A DNA stretch of 64,000 bases from Franconibacter helveticus LMG 23732 (GCF_000463115.2 NZ_AWFX01000049.1:124001-188000), one strand, 5' to 3'. Positions 20,049 through 30,582 are shown, numbered from the stretch's first letter. The notes: generated by a model not told the origin, from the sequence alone. Made by a program: numbers and translations.

Positions 20049-21296
20049 TTAAGACTTCGGTTGCTCAGACTGACCGCCTGCGTTGGCGGCTTCGCCGGAG
20101 CCAGCTTGTTGCTGGTTCTGCTGTTGATTCTGTTGCTGTTGCTGGTTTTCCTGGTTAGCCGTGACTTCCTGCGCTTTTACCTGCGCGCCTGGACGCACTT
20201 TCTGCAAGCCAGTGATGATAACGCGGTCGCCCGCTTTAACGCCGTCGGTCACCAGCCACTTGTCGCCGATAGCCTGAGAGGCGGTCACGGGACGCACTTC
20301 CACTTTATCGCCGGCGCCGACCACCATGACTGTCGCGTCGCCGCGCGGCGTACGGGCTACGCCCTGTTGCGGCACCAGAATGGCGTTCGGGTTAACCCCT
20401 TCTTCCAGACGGGCGCGGACGAACATGCCCGGCAGCAGCGTGCGGTCAGGGTTCGGGAAAATCGCGCGCAACGTAATAGAACCGGTGGTCTGGTCTACCG
20501 TCACATCCGAAAACTCCAGCGTGCCCTGCTGCGGGAATTTCTGGCCGTCCTGCGTCAGCAGTTCAACTTTCGCTTTACCGTTTTCCTGTTGCAGCTTGCC
20601 GTTAGCCAGCTCCTGTTTCAGGCGCAGGAAATCGTTGCTTGACTGCGTAACGTCAACATAGATCGGGTCAAGCTGCTGCACGGTGGCCAGCGCGGTCGTC
20701 TGACCGTTCTGCACCAGCGCCCCTTCCGTGACGTTGGATTTACCAATGCGCCCGCTGATAGGCGAGGTCACTTTGGTATAAGCGAGGTTGATGCGCGCGG
20801 TTTCTACAGCGGCTTTCGCGGCCACGACAGCGGCATTCGCCTGCTGGGCTTCCGCCTGCGCGTTGTCGAAATCTTGTTGGCTGATGTACTTCGTGCCGAT
20901 CAGGCGCTGATAGCGTTTTAACGTCACCTGGGCAATGTTGGCGGCAGCCTGCGCTCGCGCCAGATCGCCCTTCGCGCTCTCGTAAGTCGCCTGATAAGTG
21001 GCGGGATCAATCTGATAAAGCGAGACACCCGCTTCGATATCGCTGCCTTCCGTAAAGTTACGCTTCAGAATAATGCCGCTTACCTGAGGGCGAACTTCCG
21101 CTACGCGGTATGCGCTGGTGCGCCCCGGTAAATCGGTGGTGATTTGTAGAGGTTCGCTTTTCAGCGTGACAACACCAACCTCCGGCGCTTGAGGCGCTTG
21201 CTGCTGTTCCTGCTTATCGTCACATCCTGTAAGCGCCAGGCCGCCTGAGAGCATCAGAACGATTGCCAGAGGCGTGAGCCCTCTGTTTTTGTTCAT
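20049..21296 (-). CDS. acrA: Efflux periplasmic adaptor AcrA
   Basis: Membrane-fusion lipoprotein linking AcrB and TolC. The start at 21296 gives MNKNRGLTPLAIVL, with lipobox LTGC and acylated C25, as in E. coli. Alpha-hairpin, lipoyl, beta-barrel and membrane-proximal domains follow in order. It has 415 residues versus 397 in K-12; the excess is a Q/N-rich C-terminal stretch (ENQQQQQNQQQNQQQ) encoded by a repetitive tract at about 20107-20152. Divergent from acrR, with the AcrR operator between them. Confidence 0.97.
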   Translation of the reverse strand: MNKNRGLTPLAIVLMLSGGLALTGCDDKQEQQQAPQAPEVGVVTLKSEPLQITTDLPGRTSAYRVAEVRPQVSGIILKRNFTEGSDIEAGVSLYQIDPATYQATYESAKGDLARAQAAANIAQVTLKRYQRLIGTKYISQQDFDNAQAEAQQANAAVVAAKAAVETARINLAYTKVTSPISGRIGKSNVTEGALVQNGQTTALATVQQLDPIYVDVTQSSNDFLRLKQELANGKLQQENGKAKVELLTQDGQKFPQQGTLEFSDVTVDQTTGSITLRAIFPNPDRTLLPGMFVRARLEEGVNPNAILVPQQGVARTPRGDATVMVVGAGDKVEVRPVTASQAIGDKWLVTDGVKAGDRVIITGLQKVRPGAQVKAQEVTANQENQQQQQNQQQNQQQAGSGEAANAGGQSEQPKS

Positions 21297-21388
21297 ATCA
21301 AAACCTCGAGTGTCCGATTCCAAAAATTGATCAATGGATCAAAAGTCTATAAACCCATTGCTGCGTTTATATTATCGTCGTGCTATGG

Positions 21389-21412
21389 TACATACATTCA
21401 TAAATGTATGTA
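21389..21412. promoter_or_regulatory. AcrR operator in the acrA-acrR intergenic region
   Basis: A 24-bp near-perfect palindrome with arms TACATACATT and AATGTATGTA and a 4-bp centre. It corresponds to the known E. coli AcrR binding site in the acrAB promoter, so AcrR should repress acrAB and its own gene here too. Confidence 0.9.
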
Positions 21413-21440
21413 AATCTGACTCCTCTATTTTCACCGACTC

Positions 21441-22076
21441 ATGGCACGAAAAACCAAACAGCAGGCGCTGGCGACGCGACAACACATTCTGGACGTAGCT
21501 TTAAAGTTGTTTTCGCAACGGGGTGTTTCGGCTACTTCGCTTGCCGATATCGCGCAAGCCGCGGGGGTTACGCGTGGTGCTATTTACTGGCATTTCAAAA
21601 ACAAGTCGGATTTATTCAGCGAGATCTGGGAATTATCAGAAGCCAGTATTGCCGATCTTGAAAATGAGTATCGGGCAAAATTTCCCGACGATCCACTCTC
21701 AGTGTTGAGAGAAATATTGGTCCACATACTCGAAGCGACAGCAGGCGAGGAGCGGCGTCGTTTGATGATGGAAATTATTTACCATAAATGTGAGTTTGTC
21801 GGCGAAATGGCGGTAGCGCAACAGGCGCACCGAAATCTTTGCCTTGAAAGCAACGAACGCATCGAGCAAAGCTTGCAGCATTGCGTGCAGGCAGGCTTAT
21901 TACCGGAAAATTTATTGATTCGCCGCGCCGCTATTCTCATGCGCAGCTACATTTCCGGGTTAATGGAAAACTGGCTTTTCGCACCAGAACTGTTTGATTT
22001 GCAAAGCGAAGCGCGAACCTTTGTGGCGATACTTCTCGAAATGTACCACTACTGCCCAACGCTGCGCGCGAACTAG
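21441..22076 (+). CDS. acrR: TetR-family repressor AcrR
   Basis: Local repressor of acrAB, 211 residues. The N-terminal helix-turn-helix (about residues 26-55) reads [20 protein letters not shown]; the C-terminal helical domain binds multiple drugs that release it from DNA. Start ATG at 21441 ([10 protein letters not shown]). Divergent from acrA across 144 bp containing the 24-bp operator. No truncation is seen, so local repression should be functional. Confidence 0.97.
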   Translation: MARKTKQQALATRQHILDVALKLFSQRGVSATSLADIAQAAGVTRGAIYWHFKNKSDLFSEIWELSEASIADLENEYRAKFPDDPLSVLREILVHILEATAGEERRRLMMEIIYHKCEFVGEMAVAQQAHRNLCLESNERIEQSLQHCVQAGLLPENLLIRRAAILMRSYISGLMENWLFAPELFDLQSEARTFVAILLEMYHYCPTLRAN

Positions 22077-22182
22077 CAGGTTGGATTTCTCCTGGAGGCT
22101 CAGCGCTTCGCTATTCCGGGGACAGAAGGCGTGATATTCTCTGCGCCACGCAGGCGGCTGCGAAACCCTTTCGCGGCCCGTA

Positions 22183-25100
22183 ATGACACTCTCAACGATT
22201 ATGCAGCTCAACACCTCTTTGCGGAACACGGTTTCCGTTATTTTTCTCGCCATCATTATGATGTTCGGCACGCTGTTGCCCGCTTCCTCTTTTGCACAGA
22301 CGCCAGGCGAAATTCCTGCGCGTGCGGAAGTTCAGGCGCAGCTGGACGCGCTCGGTAAGCAAAAAAACCTGTCTGCGCAGGATAAACTCACGCAGCAGGA
22401 TTTGACCCAAACGCTGGAAACGCTCGATAAAATCGAGCGCGTAAAACAAGAAACCGTACAACTCCGCCAGCAGGTGGCGCAGGCGCCCGAAAAAATGCGC
22501 CAGGCGACGGAAAGCCTCAACGCCCTGAGCAACCAGGAGAGCGATGAAGCGACCCGCCAGATGCTTAACGCGCTTTCTCTGCGCGGCCTGGAAACGCGTG
22601 TCAGCGCGGTGCTGGACGATTTGCAGTCCGCACAGGCGGATCTCTCTACCTTCAATAGCCAGCTGGTTTCCCTGCAAACCCAGCCGGAGCGGGTGCAGAA
22701 TGCCATGTACGCCGCGTCTCAACAGCTTCAACAGCTTCGCAACCGTCTGAACGGCACGGCGCCGGGCGAAGAGGCGCTACGCACTTCCCAACAGGCGTTG
22801 CTGCTGGCTCAGCAGGCGTTGCTGAATGCGCAGATCGAACAGCAACGTAAAAGCCTTGAAGGCAACACCACATTACAGGATTCGCTGCAAAAACAGCGCG
22901 ACTACACCACCGCGCATATTAATCGTCTTGAGCATCAGCTCCAGCTGTTGCAGGAGGCGGTAAACAGCAAGCGGTTAACTATTACCGAGAAAACCGCGCA
23001 GGAAGCGGTGACGCCGGAAGACGCCAGCCGTATTCAGAACAACCCGCTGGTGAAGCAGGAGCTGGACGTTAACCATCAGCTCAGCCAGCGTCTTATTACC
23101 GCCACTCAGAGCGGCAATGAGCTGGTGCAGCAGAATATCCGCGTTAAAAACTGGCTCGACCGGGCGTTACAGTCTGAGCGAACCCTGAAAGAGCAGATTT
23201 CGGTTCTCAAAGGCAGCCTGCTGCTTTCGCGTATCCTTTATCAGCAGCAGCAAACGCTGCCTTCGGCCGATGAACTGGAGGACATGACCAACCGCATCGC
23301 GGACCTGCGTCTTGAACAGTTTGAAGTCAACCAGCAGCGCGACGCGCTCTTCCAGAACGAGGCGTTCGTCAGCAAGCTGGAAGAAGGCCATACCGACGAA
23401 GTAAACGACGACGTGCACGACGCGCTGTTGCAGGTTGTGGATATGCGCCGCGAGTTGCTCGACCAGCTCAACAAGCAGCTGGGCAACCAGCTGATGATGG
23501 CCATTAACCTGCAAATCAATCAGCAGCAGTTAATGAGCGTCAGCACCAACCTGCAAAAGATACTGACTCAGCAGATCTTTTGGGTTAACAGTAACCGCCC
23601 GATGGACTGGGAGTGGATAAAAGCGTTTCCGACAGCGCTGCACGATCAGATCAAAGGGATGAAAATCACCTTCAACTGGGAAAAAGCCTGGCCGGCGATG
23701 GTGAAAGCGTTTCTCGCCGGGCTGCCGCTGTTGCTTATCGCCGGGTTGATTCGCTGGCGCTTTAGCTGGCTGCGTCAGTATCTGGCGAAGCTTGCCGGTG
23801 AAGTAGGGCAATTGCGCAACGACAGCCAGTTGCACACGCCAAAGGCGATCCTCATCAACCTTGTCCGCGCGCTGCCGGTCTGCCTGATTATCCTCGCGGT
23901 GGGCTTGATCCTCTACGTGATGCAGCTCAACATCAGCGACCTGCTGTGGGCGTTTAGTAAAGAGCTGGCGCTGTTCTGGCTGGTGTTCGGCCTCTGCTGG
24001 AGAGTGCTGGAGAAAGAAGGCATGGCGGTAAGCCATTTCGCGATGCCCTCTGCGCTCACCAGCCACTGGCGTCGCCAGATTGTGCGCGTAAGCCTCGCGC
24101 TGCTGCCGCTGCTCTTCTGGTCTGTCGTCGCGCAACTGTCGCCGCTGCATCTGATGGATGACGTGCTCGGTCAGTTCATGATCTTCTTAAACCTGCTGCT
24201 TATCGCCGCGCTGGTGTGGCCGATGTGCCGGGAAAGCTGGCGCGATAAAGAGTCGCATACCATGCGTCTGGTCACGGTAACCGTGCTCTCCATCGTGCCG
24301 GTGGCGCTGCTGGTGCTTACTGTAACCGGGTACTTCTACACGACGCTGCGCCTTGCCGGTCGCTGGATTGAGACCGTTTATCTGGTGATCATCTGGAACC
24401 TGCTTTACCAGACCGTACTGCGCGGCCTGAGCGTGGCGGCGCGTCGTATCGCCTACCGCCGCGCGCTGGCGCGTCGGCAAAACCTGGTGAAAGAGGGCGC
24501 GGAAGGGGCGGAGCCGGTAGAAGAAACGTCGCTTGCGCTGGATCAGGTGAACCAGCAGACGCTGCGCATCACCATGTTAGTGATGTTCGCGCTGTTTGGT
24601 CTTGTGTTCTGGGCTATCTGGTCTGATTTAATCACCGTTTTCGCCTATCTCGACAGCATTGTACTCTGGCATTACAACGGCACTGAAGCCGGGGCGGCGG
24701 TAACGAAAAACGTGACCATGGGCAGCATCCTGTTTGCGCTGGTGGCTTTCACCGTCGCCTGGGCGCTCATTCGCAACCTGCCGGGCCTGCTGGAAGTGTT
24801 GGTGCTCTCGCGCCTGAAAATGCGTCAGGGGGCGTCCTACGCCATCACCACTATCCTCAATTACGTGATTATCGCCGCAGGGGCGATGACCGTATTCGGC
24901 TCGCTCGGCGTCTCCTGGGATAAATTACAGTGGCTGGCGGCGGCGCTGTCGGTGGGTCTGGGCTTCGGCTTGCAGGAAATCTTCGGTAACTTTGTTTCCG
25001 GTCTGATTATCCTGTTTGAACGTCCGGTGCGCATTGGCGATACGGTGACCATCGGCACATTCTCGGGAACCGTCAGCAAAATCCGTATTCGCGCCACCAC

Positions 25101-25560
25101 CATTACCGATTTTGACCGTAAAGAGGTGATCATCCCTAACAAGGCGTTTGTTACAGAGCGTCTGATTAACTGGTCGCTGACCGATACAATCACGCGTGTG
25201 GTGATCCGCCTTGGCGTGGCGTATGGCTCGGATCTGGATAAAGTGAAGGCTATCCTGCTACAGGCGGCGATGGAACATCCGAAAGTGATGCACGATCCGG
25301 AACCTGCCGTTTTCTTTACGCTTTTTGGCCCGAGCACGCTGGATCATGAGCTGCGTCTGTATGTGCGCGAATTGCGCGATCGCAGCTATACGGTGGATGA
25401 GCTTAACCGCACTATCGACCGGCTGTGTCGCGAAAACGGTATCAATATCGCGTTCAATCAGCTTGAAGTTCACCTGCATAATAAAAAGGGCGAGCAGCAT
25501 ACTGAAGTGAAGCGTGGTTTAGGCAAAGAGGCGGGCGACGACAAGCGTCTTGCCGGATAA
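22183..25560 (+). CDS. mscK: Mechanosensitive channel MscK (KefA)
   Basis: Large potassium-regulated mechanosensitive channel, 1125 residues versus 1120 in E. coli. It has a signal peptide (cleavage near SFA|QT), a long periplasmic coiled-coil-rich domain (about 40-480), a membrane region with about eleven helices, and the MscS-like pore and beta-domain (LSVGLGFGLQEIFGNFVSGLIILFERPVR then RIRATTITDFDRKEVIIPN). Start chosen at the ATG at 22183; the ATG at 22201 is an alternative. Single transcription unit ending in a terminator. Confidence 0.95.
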   Translation: MTLSTIMQLNTSLRNTVSVIFLAIIMMFGTLLPASSFAQTPGEIPARAEVQAQLDALGKQKNLSAQDKLTQQDLTQTLETLDKIERVKQETVQLRQQVAQAPEKMRQATESLNALSNQESDEATRQMLNALSLRGLETRVSAVLDDLQSAQADLSTFNSQLVSLQTQPERVQNAMYAASQQLQQLRNRLNGTAPGEEALRTSQQALLLAQQALLNAQIEQQRKSLEGNTTLQDSLQKQRDYTTAHINRLEHQLQLLQEAVNSKRLTITEKTAQEAVTPEDASRIQNNPLVKQELDVNHQLSQRLITATQSGNELVQQNIRVKNWLDRALQSERTLKEQISVLKGSLLLSRILYQQQQTLPSADELEDMTNRIADLRLEQFEVNQQRDALFQNEAFVSKLEEGHTDEVNDDVHDALLQVVDMRRELLDQLNKQLGNQLMMAINLQINQQQLMSVSTNLQKILTQQIFWVNSNRPMDWEWIKAFPTALHDQIKGMKITFNWEKAWPAMVKAFLAGLPLLLIAGLIRWRFSWLRQYLAKLAGEVGQLRNDSQLHTPKAILINLVRALPVCLIILAVGLILYVMQLNISDLLWAFSKELALFWLVFGLCWRVLEKEGMAVSHFAMPSALTSHWRRQIVRVSLALLPLLFWSVVAQLSPLHLMDDVLGQFMIFLNLLLIAALVWPMCRESWRDKESHTMRLVTVTVLSIVPVALLVLTVTGYFYTTLRLAGRWIETVYLVIIWNLLYQTVLRGLSVAARRIAYRRALARRQNLVKEGAEGAEPVEETSLALDQVNQQTLRITMLVMFALFGLVFWAIWSDLITVFAYLDSIVLWHYNGTEAGAAVTKNVTMGSILFALVAFTVAWALIRNLPGLLEVLVLSRLKMRQGASYAITTILNYVIIAAGAMTVFGSLGVSWDKLQWLAAALSVGLGFGLQEIFGNFVSGLIILFERPVRIGDTVTIGTFSGTVSKIRIRATTITDFDRKEVIIPNKAFVTERLINWSLTDTITRVVIRLGVAYGSDLDKVKAILLQAAMEHPKVMHDPEPAVFFTLFGPSTLDHELRLYVRELRDRSYTVDELNRTIDRLCRENGINIAFNQLEVHLHNKKGEQHTEVKRGLGKEAGDDKRLAG

Positions 25561-25564
25561 ACGT

Positions 25565-25592
25565 AAAAGGGCGGCTCAGGCCGCCTTTTTCA
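25565..25592 (+). terminator. Rho-independent terminator after mscK
   Basis: Stem GGCGGC/GCCGCC (25570-25575, 25580-25585) followed by TTTTTC, overlapping the end of convergent rsmS. Confidence 0.85.
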
Positions 25593-25748
25593 TGCCTGTT
25601 CCCGCTCTTCGCGGGCCTTGCGTAAATAATCCTGACGCACCATCTCCAGCGCCGCCAGCACGGTTTGCGCCGGGATCTGATGGTTTTCCAGCAGCATAAT
25701 CAAATCGACGGCGAGTTTAACTTCGTCGGGGGCTTGCTCAAGCGACAT
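25590..25748 (-). CDS. rsmS: Small regulatory protein RsmS (YbaM)
   Basis: A 52-residue protein matching E. coli YbaM ([20 protein letters not shown], ending KAREEREQA). Named RsmS from work in Pectobacterium on control of secondary metabolism and exoenzymes; its mechanism is not known to me. Mostly alpha-helical and acidic at the N-terminus. It lies downstream of priC on the same strand with a 32-bp gap, as in K-12. Confidence 0.9.
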   Translation of the reverse strand: MSLEQAPDEVKLAVDLIMLLENHQIPAQTVLAALEMVRQDYLRKAREEREQA

Positions 25749-25780
25749 CGCGGTCTCCTCTTTTATTCATCCTTTAAGCT

Positions 25781-26308
25781 TTAGCGCGTCATGCGAGAAA
25801 GCGCATTCTCAATTTTCATCAGCGCGGCGCGACAGCGTTCAAGACGCCCGTTCAGCGCTTCAACCTCCCGCTGCAAACGCTGCTGACCGTTTAAGGTGGT
25901 TTCCTGCGCCAGCCGCTGCTCGCGCTCGTTTTTCATCATCATCAGCCGCCGTTCATAATCCTGATGCTGCAACAGCCGCGCATTCATGCGGCCTGCGGCG
26001 AGATGGGCGCTGTCGTAGCGGCGAAGCGGCCAGGTCGCCGCCTCACGTTGTAACGCGGCTATCTGTTCGGCCAGACGCTGTGCAAGCCATGCGACCTGCT
26101 CGGTATGATTTTGCGCCACGCAGGCCTCAAGCTGAGCGAGATTGATTTTAATCTCGGCAAGATAATCGCCAATGCGGGTGGTGCGCGCGCGAAAAAGCTG
26201 GCGATCAAATCGGGGACTGAGCGTTTGATGAGGCGCCAGCGGGGCGAGCAGGGCGGCAAGTTGCGCCACATGCGCCTGTAACGATTGTAATAATAGGGCG
26301 GTTTTCAT
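25781..26308 (-). CDS. priC: Primosomal replication protein PriC
   Basis: Replication-restart factor that loads DnaB on abandoned forks in the PriA-independent pathway. It has 175 residues, as in E. coli, from MKTALLLQSLQ to the basic C-terminal ENALSRMTR, and is predicted all-helical. Start at 26308 by similarity, with GGAGATGAGA upstream; an ATG two codons earlier (26314) is possible. Divergent from ybaN. Confidence 0.92.
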   Translation of the reverse strand: MKTALLLQSLQAHVAQLAALLAPLAPHQTLSPRFDRQLFRARTTRIGDYLAEIKINLAQLEACVAQNHTEQVAWLAQRLAEQIAALQREAATWPLRRYDSAHLAAGRMNARLLQHQDYERRLMMMKNEREQRLAQETTLNGQQRLQREVEALNGRLERCRAALMKIENALSRMTR

Positions 26309-26374
26309 TCTCATCTCCGCAAAGCCCGGGGCGAGCTGTGCTACAGTAACGCTCTTCTTGATGTGGGAAGGCTT

Positions 26375-26752
26375 ATGCAAAGGACCATTTTACTCATCAT
26401 CGGCTGGCTGGCGGTAGCCCTGGCCACACTCGGCGTCGTGCTGCCTTTGCTGCCCACTACGCCCTTTTTATTGCTGGCCGCCTGGTGCTTTGCCCGCTCC
26501 TCCCCGACGTTTCACCACTGGTTGCTTTACCGTTCGTGGTTTGGCGGCTATCTGCGTTTCTGGCAACAGCACCGCGCTATGCCGCGAGGCGCGAAGCCGC
26601 GCGCCGTTGCGTTTATTCTGGCGACCTTTGCCATTTCGCTCTGGGTGGTGAATATTTTTTGGGTGCGCATGCTGCTGCTTTGCATTCTAAGCGGACTGCT
26701 GATTTTTATGTGGCGCATTCCGGTTGTTGATGAAAAGCAACAAAAGCCCTGA
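26375..26752 (+). CDS. ybaN: YbaN, DUF454 family inner-membrane protein
   Basis: 125 residues, the same as E. coli YbaN. Three to four hydrophobic segments are seen, with the DUF454 signature LPLLPTTPFLLLAAWCFARSS near residue 30. Function unknown. The ATG at 26375 follows GGGAAGGCTT. In K-12 it lies in the same place before apt. Confidence 0.92.
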   Translation: MQRTILLIIGWLAVALATLGVVLPLLPTTPFLLLAAWCFARSSPTFHHWLLYRSWFGGYLRFWQQHRAMPRGAKPRAVAFILATFAISLWVVNIFWVRMLLLCILSGLLIFMWRIPVVDEKQQKP

Positions 26753-26900
26753 AGCGTCATTGCAGTTGTTGCAATTGCGGCGCGCAGCCAGTAAATTCGA
26801 CCGTTTTCGAGTACAGGCGCGAGTGGTTAAAGGCTGAACGATCTGCCCTTTTCGCATTATTCGCCCTGTGAGTAATACCGTTTTTATCAGGCAACTATCC

Positions 26901-27452
26901 ATGACCGCGACTGCGCAGCAGCTTGAATACCTTAAGAACAGCATCAAAAGCATTCAGGATTATCCCAAACCGGGCATCCTGTTTCGTGACGTAACCAGCC
27001 TGCTGGAAGATCCGAAAGCCTACGCCCTGAGCATTGAATTGCTGGTAGCGCGTTATAAGAACGCTGGCATCACTAAAGTGGTCGGCACCGAAGCGCGTGG
27101 TTTTCTCTTCGGCGCGCCTGTGGCGCTGGCCCTTGGCGTAGGTTTCGTCCCGGTGCGCAAGCCGCGTAAACTGCCGCGTGAAACCATCGCTGAAAGCTAC
27201 GAGCTGGAATACGGCACCGATCAGCTGGAAATTCATGTCGACGCCATTAAACCGGGCGACAAAGTACTGGTCGTCGATGATCTGCTCGCTACCGGCGGCA
27301 CCATCGAGGCGACCGTGAAGCTTATCCGTCGTCTGGGCGGCGAAGTGACTGACGCGGCTTTTATCATTAATCTTTTCGATATTGGCGGCGAAGCGCGTCT
27401 GAACAAACAGGGCATTACCTGCTACAGCCTTGTGCCGTTCCCTGGTCATTAA
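26901..27452 (+). CDS. apt: Adenine phosphoribosyltransferase
   Basis: Purine-salvage enzyme converting adenine and PRPP to AMP. It has 183 residues, as in E. coli. The PRPP-binding motif [16 protein letters not shown] is at about residues 124-139; [10 protein letters not shown] and [10 protein letters not shown] are also conserved. Start ATG at 26901 ([11 protein letters not shown]); upstream in-frame codons to 26868 are not conserved. Confidence 0.97.
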   Translation: MTATAQQLEYLKNSIKSIQDYPKPGILFRDVTSLLEDPKAYALSIELLVARYKNAGITKVVGTEARGFLFGAPVALALGVGFVPVRKPRKLPRETIAESYELEYGTDQLEIHVDAIKPGDKVLVVDDLLATGGTIEATVKLIRRLGGEVTDAAFIINLFDIGGEARLNKQGITCYSLVPFPGH

Positions 27453-27617
27453 TGGCAAAACGCGGGATAACGGCCGCGGCGGAAAACCTCAGCGCCTTGT
27501 CTGCGCGACAGCGATAAACGCATAAACCAGGACATGTATATCAGCCTCGCCCATCGGGTGGGGCTATGTTAGCATTACCCCTTCAAAATTCACCTTTCAG
27601 CGTTTCAGAGCCTGCCC

Positions 27618-29534
27618 ATGAGTTATCAGGTCTTAGCCCGTAAATGGCGCCCCCAAACCTTTGCTGACGTCGTCGGTCAGGAGCACGTGTTGACTGCCCT
27701 TGCGAACGGGTTGTCGCTGGGCCGCATTCACCACGCTTACCTGTTTTCCGGCACGCGCGGCGTAGGTAAAACGTCCATCGCCCGCCTGTTGGCGAAGGGG
27801 CTGAACTGTGAAACCGGCATCACCGCCACGCCCTGCGGCGTGTGCGAAAACTGCCGCGAAATAGAACAGGGCCGCTTTGTCGATTTAATTGAAATTGACG
27901 CCGCTTCGCGCACCAAAGTAGAAGACACCCGCGATCTGCTGGATAACGTGCAGTACGCGCCAGCCCGCGGAAGGTTCAAAGTCTATCTCATTGACGAAGT
28001 GCATATGCTCTCGCGTCACAGCTTCAACGCGCTGTTGAAAACGCTGGAAGAGCCGCCTTCGCACGTTAAATTTCTGCTCGCCACCACCGACCCGCAAAAG
28101 CTGCCGGTCACCATCCTTTCCCGCTGCCTGCAATTTCATCTGCGGGCGCTGGATGTTGAGCAGATCCGCAACCAGCTCGATCACATTCTTAACGAAGAGC
28201 AGATAGCCCATGAGCCGCGCGCGCTGCAACTTCTGGCGCGGGCCGCCGACGGCAGCCTGCGCGACGCGCTGAGCCTGACCGACCAGGCTATCGCCAGCGG
28301 CGACGGGCAAGTCTCCACCCAGGCGGTGAGCGCGATGCTCGGCACGCTGGATGACGACCAGGCGTTGTCGCTGATTGAGGCGATGGCGTCTGCCGACGGC
28401 GAGCGCGTAATGGCGCTGCTGAACGACGCCGCCGCCCGCGGCGTAGAGTGGGAGTCGCTGCTGGTGGAAATGCTCGGCCTGTTGCACCGGGTGGCAATGG
28501 CGCAGCTTTCCCCTTCCGCGATCGGTAGCGATATGGCTGCCATTGAACAGCGCATGCGCGAACTCGCCCGCACCGTGCCGCCGGCCGATGTGCAGCTTTA
28601 TTACCAGACGCTGCTGATTGGCCGCAAAGAGCTGCCCTGGGCGCCGGACAGGCGCATGGGTGTGGAGATGACAATGCTGCGGGCGCTGGCGTTTCATCCG
28701 CGCGCGCCGTTGCCGGAGCCGCAGGCGGAAAGCGCGCCTTCCCCGATGGTGGACTTGCCCATTATCAACGCCACGCCGGAGCCGAAACCTGCGCTGGCGC
28801 CGCGAGAAACGGCGACATCGCTGCCCGACACCACAAGCCAGGTGCTTCAGGCGCGCAGCCAGCTACAGCGCGCGCAGGGAGCGACCAAACTAAAAAAGAG
28901 TGAACCGGCAGCGCCAGGCGAAGCGCGGCCGGTAAAAACTTCCGCGCTGGAGCGTCTGGCGGCTGTGACTGAGCGCGTTCAGGCGCGCCCGGCGGCTGAA
29001 GAGACAAAACCGGCAAAAAAAGAGGCGTATCGCTGGAAAGCGCAAAACCCCACGGAGCAAGTCGCAGAGCCGGTGGCCACGCCGAAAGCGCTCAAGCGCG
29101 CGCTCGAGCACGAGAAAACGCCGGAGCTTGCGGCTAAGCTTGCCGAAGAGGCCATCGAGCGCGATGCCTGGGCGGCGGAAGTCAGCCGTTTGCAGGTGCC
29201 GAAGCTTGTGGAGCAGGTGGCGCTTAACGCCTGGAAAGAGCAGGATGGCTCAACCATTACGTTGCATTTGCGCCCAACGCAGCGCCATCTCAACTCCGCC
29301 TCTGCGCAAAAAACGCTGGCGGAGGCGCTGGGCGTGTTATACGGTGCGCCGGTTGAACTGACTATTATTGAAGATGATAATCTCGCGCAGCGCACGCCGC
29401 TGGAATGGCGCCAGGCTATCTATGAAGAGAAGCTGGCGCAGGCGCGTGAATCAATAATCGCGGATGCCAATATCCAGACGCTGCGGCGCTTTTTCGACGC
29501 AGATCTGGACGAAGAGAGCATTCGCCCCCTTTGA
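27618..29534 (+). CDS. dnaX: DNA polymerase III subunits tau and gamma
   Basis: Clamp-loader ATPase and replisome organiser. Full-length tau has 638 residues (643 in K-12): AAA+ module with Walker A GTRGVGKTS, zinc module CetgitaTPCGVCENC, DEVHML Walker B, then a variable Pro/Ala-rich linker and C-terminal domains IV-V that bind DnaB and the polymerase alpha subunit. A programmed -1 frameshift signal at codons 426-427 yields the shorter gamma. It is followed by ybaB and recR, as in E. coli. Confidence 0.97.
   Translation: MSYQVLARKWRPQTFADVVGQEHVLTALANGLSLGRIHHAYLFSGTRGVGKTSIARLLAKGLNCETGITATPCGVCENCREIEQGRFVDLIEIDAASRTKVEDTRDLLDNVQYAPARGRFKVYLIDEVHMLSRHSFNALLKTLEEPPSHVKFLLATTDPQKLPVTILSRCLQFHLRALDVEQIRNQLDHILNEEQIAHEPRALQLLARAADGSLRDALSLTDQAIASGDGQVSTQAVSAMLGTLDDDQALSLIEAMASADGERVMALLNDAAARGVEWESLLVEMLGLLHRVAMAQLSPSAIGSDMAAIEQRMRELARTVPPADVQLYYQTLLIGRKELPWAPDRRMGVEMTMLRALAFHPRAPLPEPQAESAPSPMVDLPIINATPEPKPALAPRETATSLPDTTSQVLQARSQLQRAQGATKLKKSEPAAPGEARPVKTSALERLAAVTERVQARPAAEETKPAKKEAYRWKAQNPTEQVAEPVATPKALKRALEHEKTPELAAKLAEEAIERDAWAAEVSRLQVPKLVEQVALNAWKEQDGSTITLHLRPTQRHLNSASAQKTLAEALGVLYGAPVELTIIEDDNLAQRTPLEWRQAIYEEKLAQARESIIADANIQTLRRFFDADLDEESIRPL
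28876..28933 (+). promoter_or_regulatory. Programmed -1 frameshift signal in dnaX
   Basis: All three known E. coli elements are present: a Shine-Dalgarno-like AGGGAG (28876-28881), the slippery heptamer A AAA AAG (28892-28898) in the zero frame, and a downstream stem (ACCGGC 28904-28909 with GCCGGT 28928-28933, plus an inner GCGC pair). After slipping, GAG is read and then TGA at 28901-28903, giving gamma of 428 residues (431 in K-12). Confidence 0.93.
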
Positions 29535-29559
29535 CGGGCGGCTTTGTCGCCTGTTGTAA

Positions 29560-29948
<389 letters not shown>

Positions 29949-29949
<1 letters not shown>

Positions 29950-30554
29950 TGCAGACCAGTCCACTGCTGACACAGCTGATGGAAGCGCTGCGCTGCCTGC
30001 CGGGCGTCGGCCCGAAGTCAGCGCAGCGAATGGCGTTCGCGCTTTTACAGCGCGATCGCAGCGGCGGCATGCGCCTTGCGCAGGCCTTGACCCGCGCGAT
30101 GTCGGAAATCGGCCACTGCGCCGACTGCCGCACCTTCACCGAGCAGGAAATCTGCAACATCTGCTCGAACCCGCGTCGTCAGGAAAACGGACAGATTTGC
30201 GTGGTGGAGAGTCCGGCGGACATCTACGCCATTGAGCAGACCGGGCAGTTCTCCGGCCGCTATTTTGTGCTGATGGGCCACCTTTCGCCGCTCGACGGCA
30301 TCGGGCCGGACGATATCGGCCTTGACCGCCTTGAACAGCGTCTGGAAAGCGAACCGCTCAAAGAGGTGATCCTCGCCACCAACCCAACGGTGGAAGGAGA
30401 GGCGACAGCCAACTACATCGCCGAGCTTTGCGCCCAGTATGGCGTGGAAGCCAGCCGCATCGCTCACGGCGTGCCGGTAGGCGGCGAGCTTGAAATGGTC
30501 GATGGCACCACGCTTTCGCATTCGCTGGCGGGCCGCCACAAGATTCATTTTTAA
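29949..30554 (+). CDS. recR: Recombination mediator RecR
   Basis: RecFOR-pathway protein that helps load RecA on gapped DNA. It has 201 residues, as in E. coli. The helix-hairpin-helix [14 protein letters not shown] is near residue 20; the zinc finger is [16 protein letters not shown] (about 57-72); the TOPRIM core follows ([17 protein letters not shown]). Start ATG overlaps the ybaB stop. Confidence 0.97.
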
Positions 30555-30582
30555 ACAAACGGGGGAGCTTTGCGTTCCCCCG

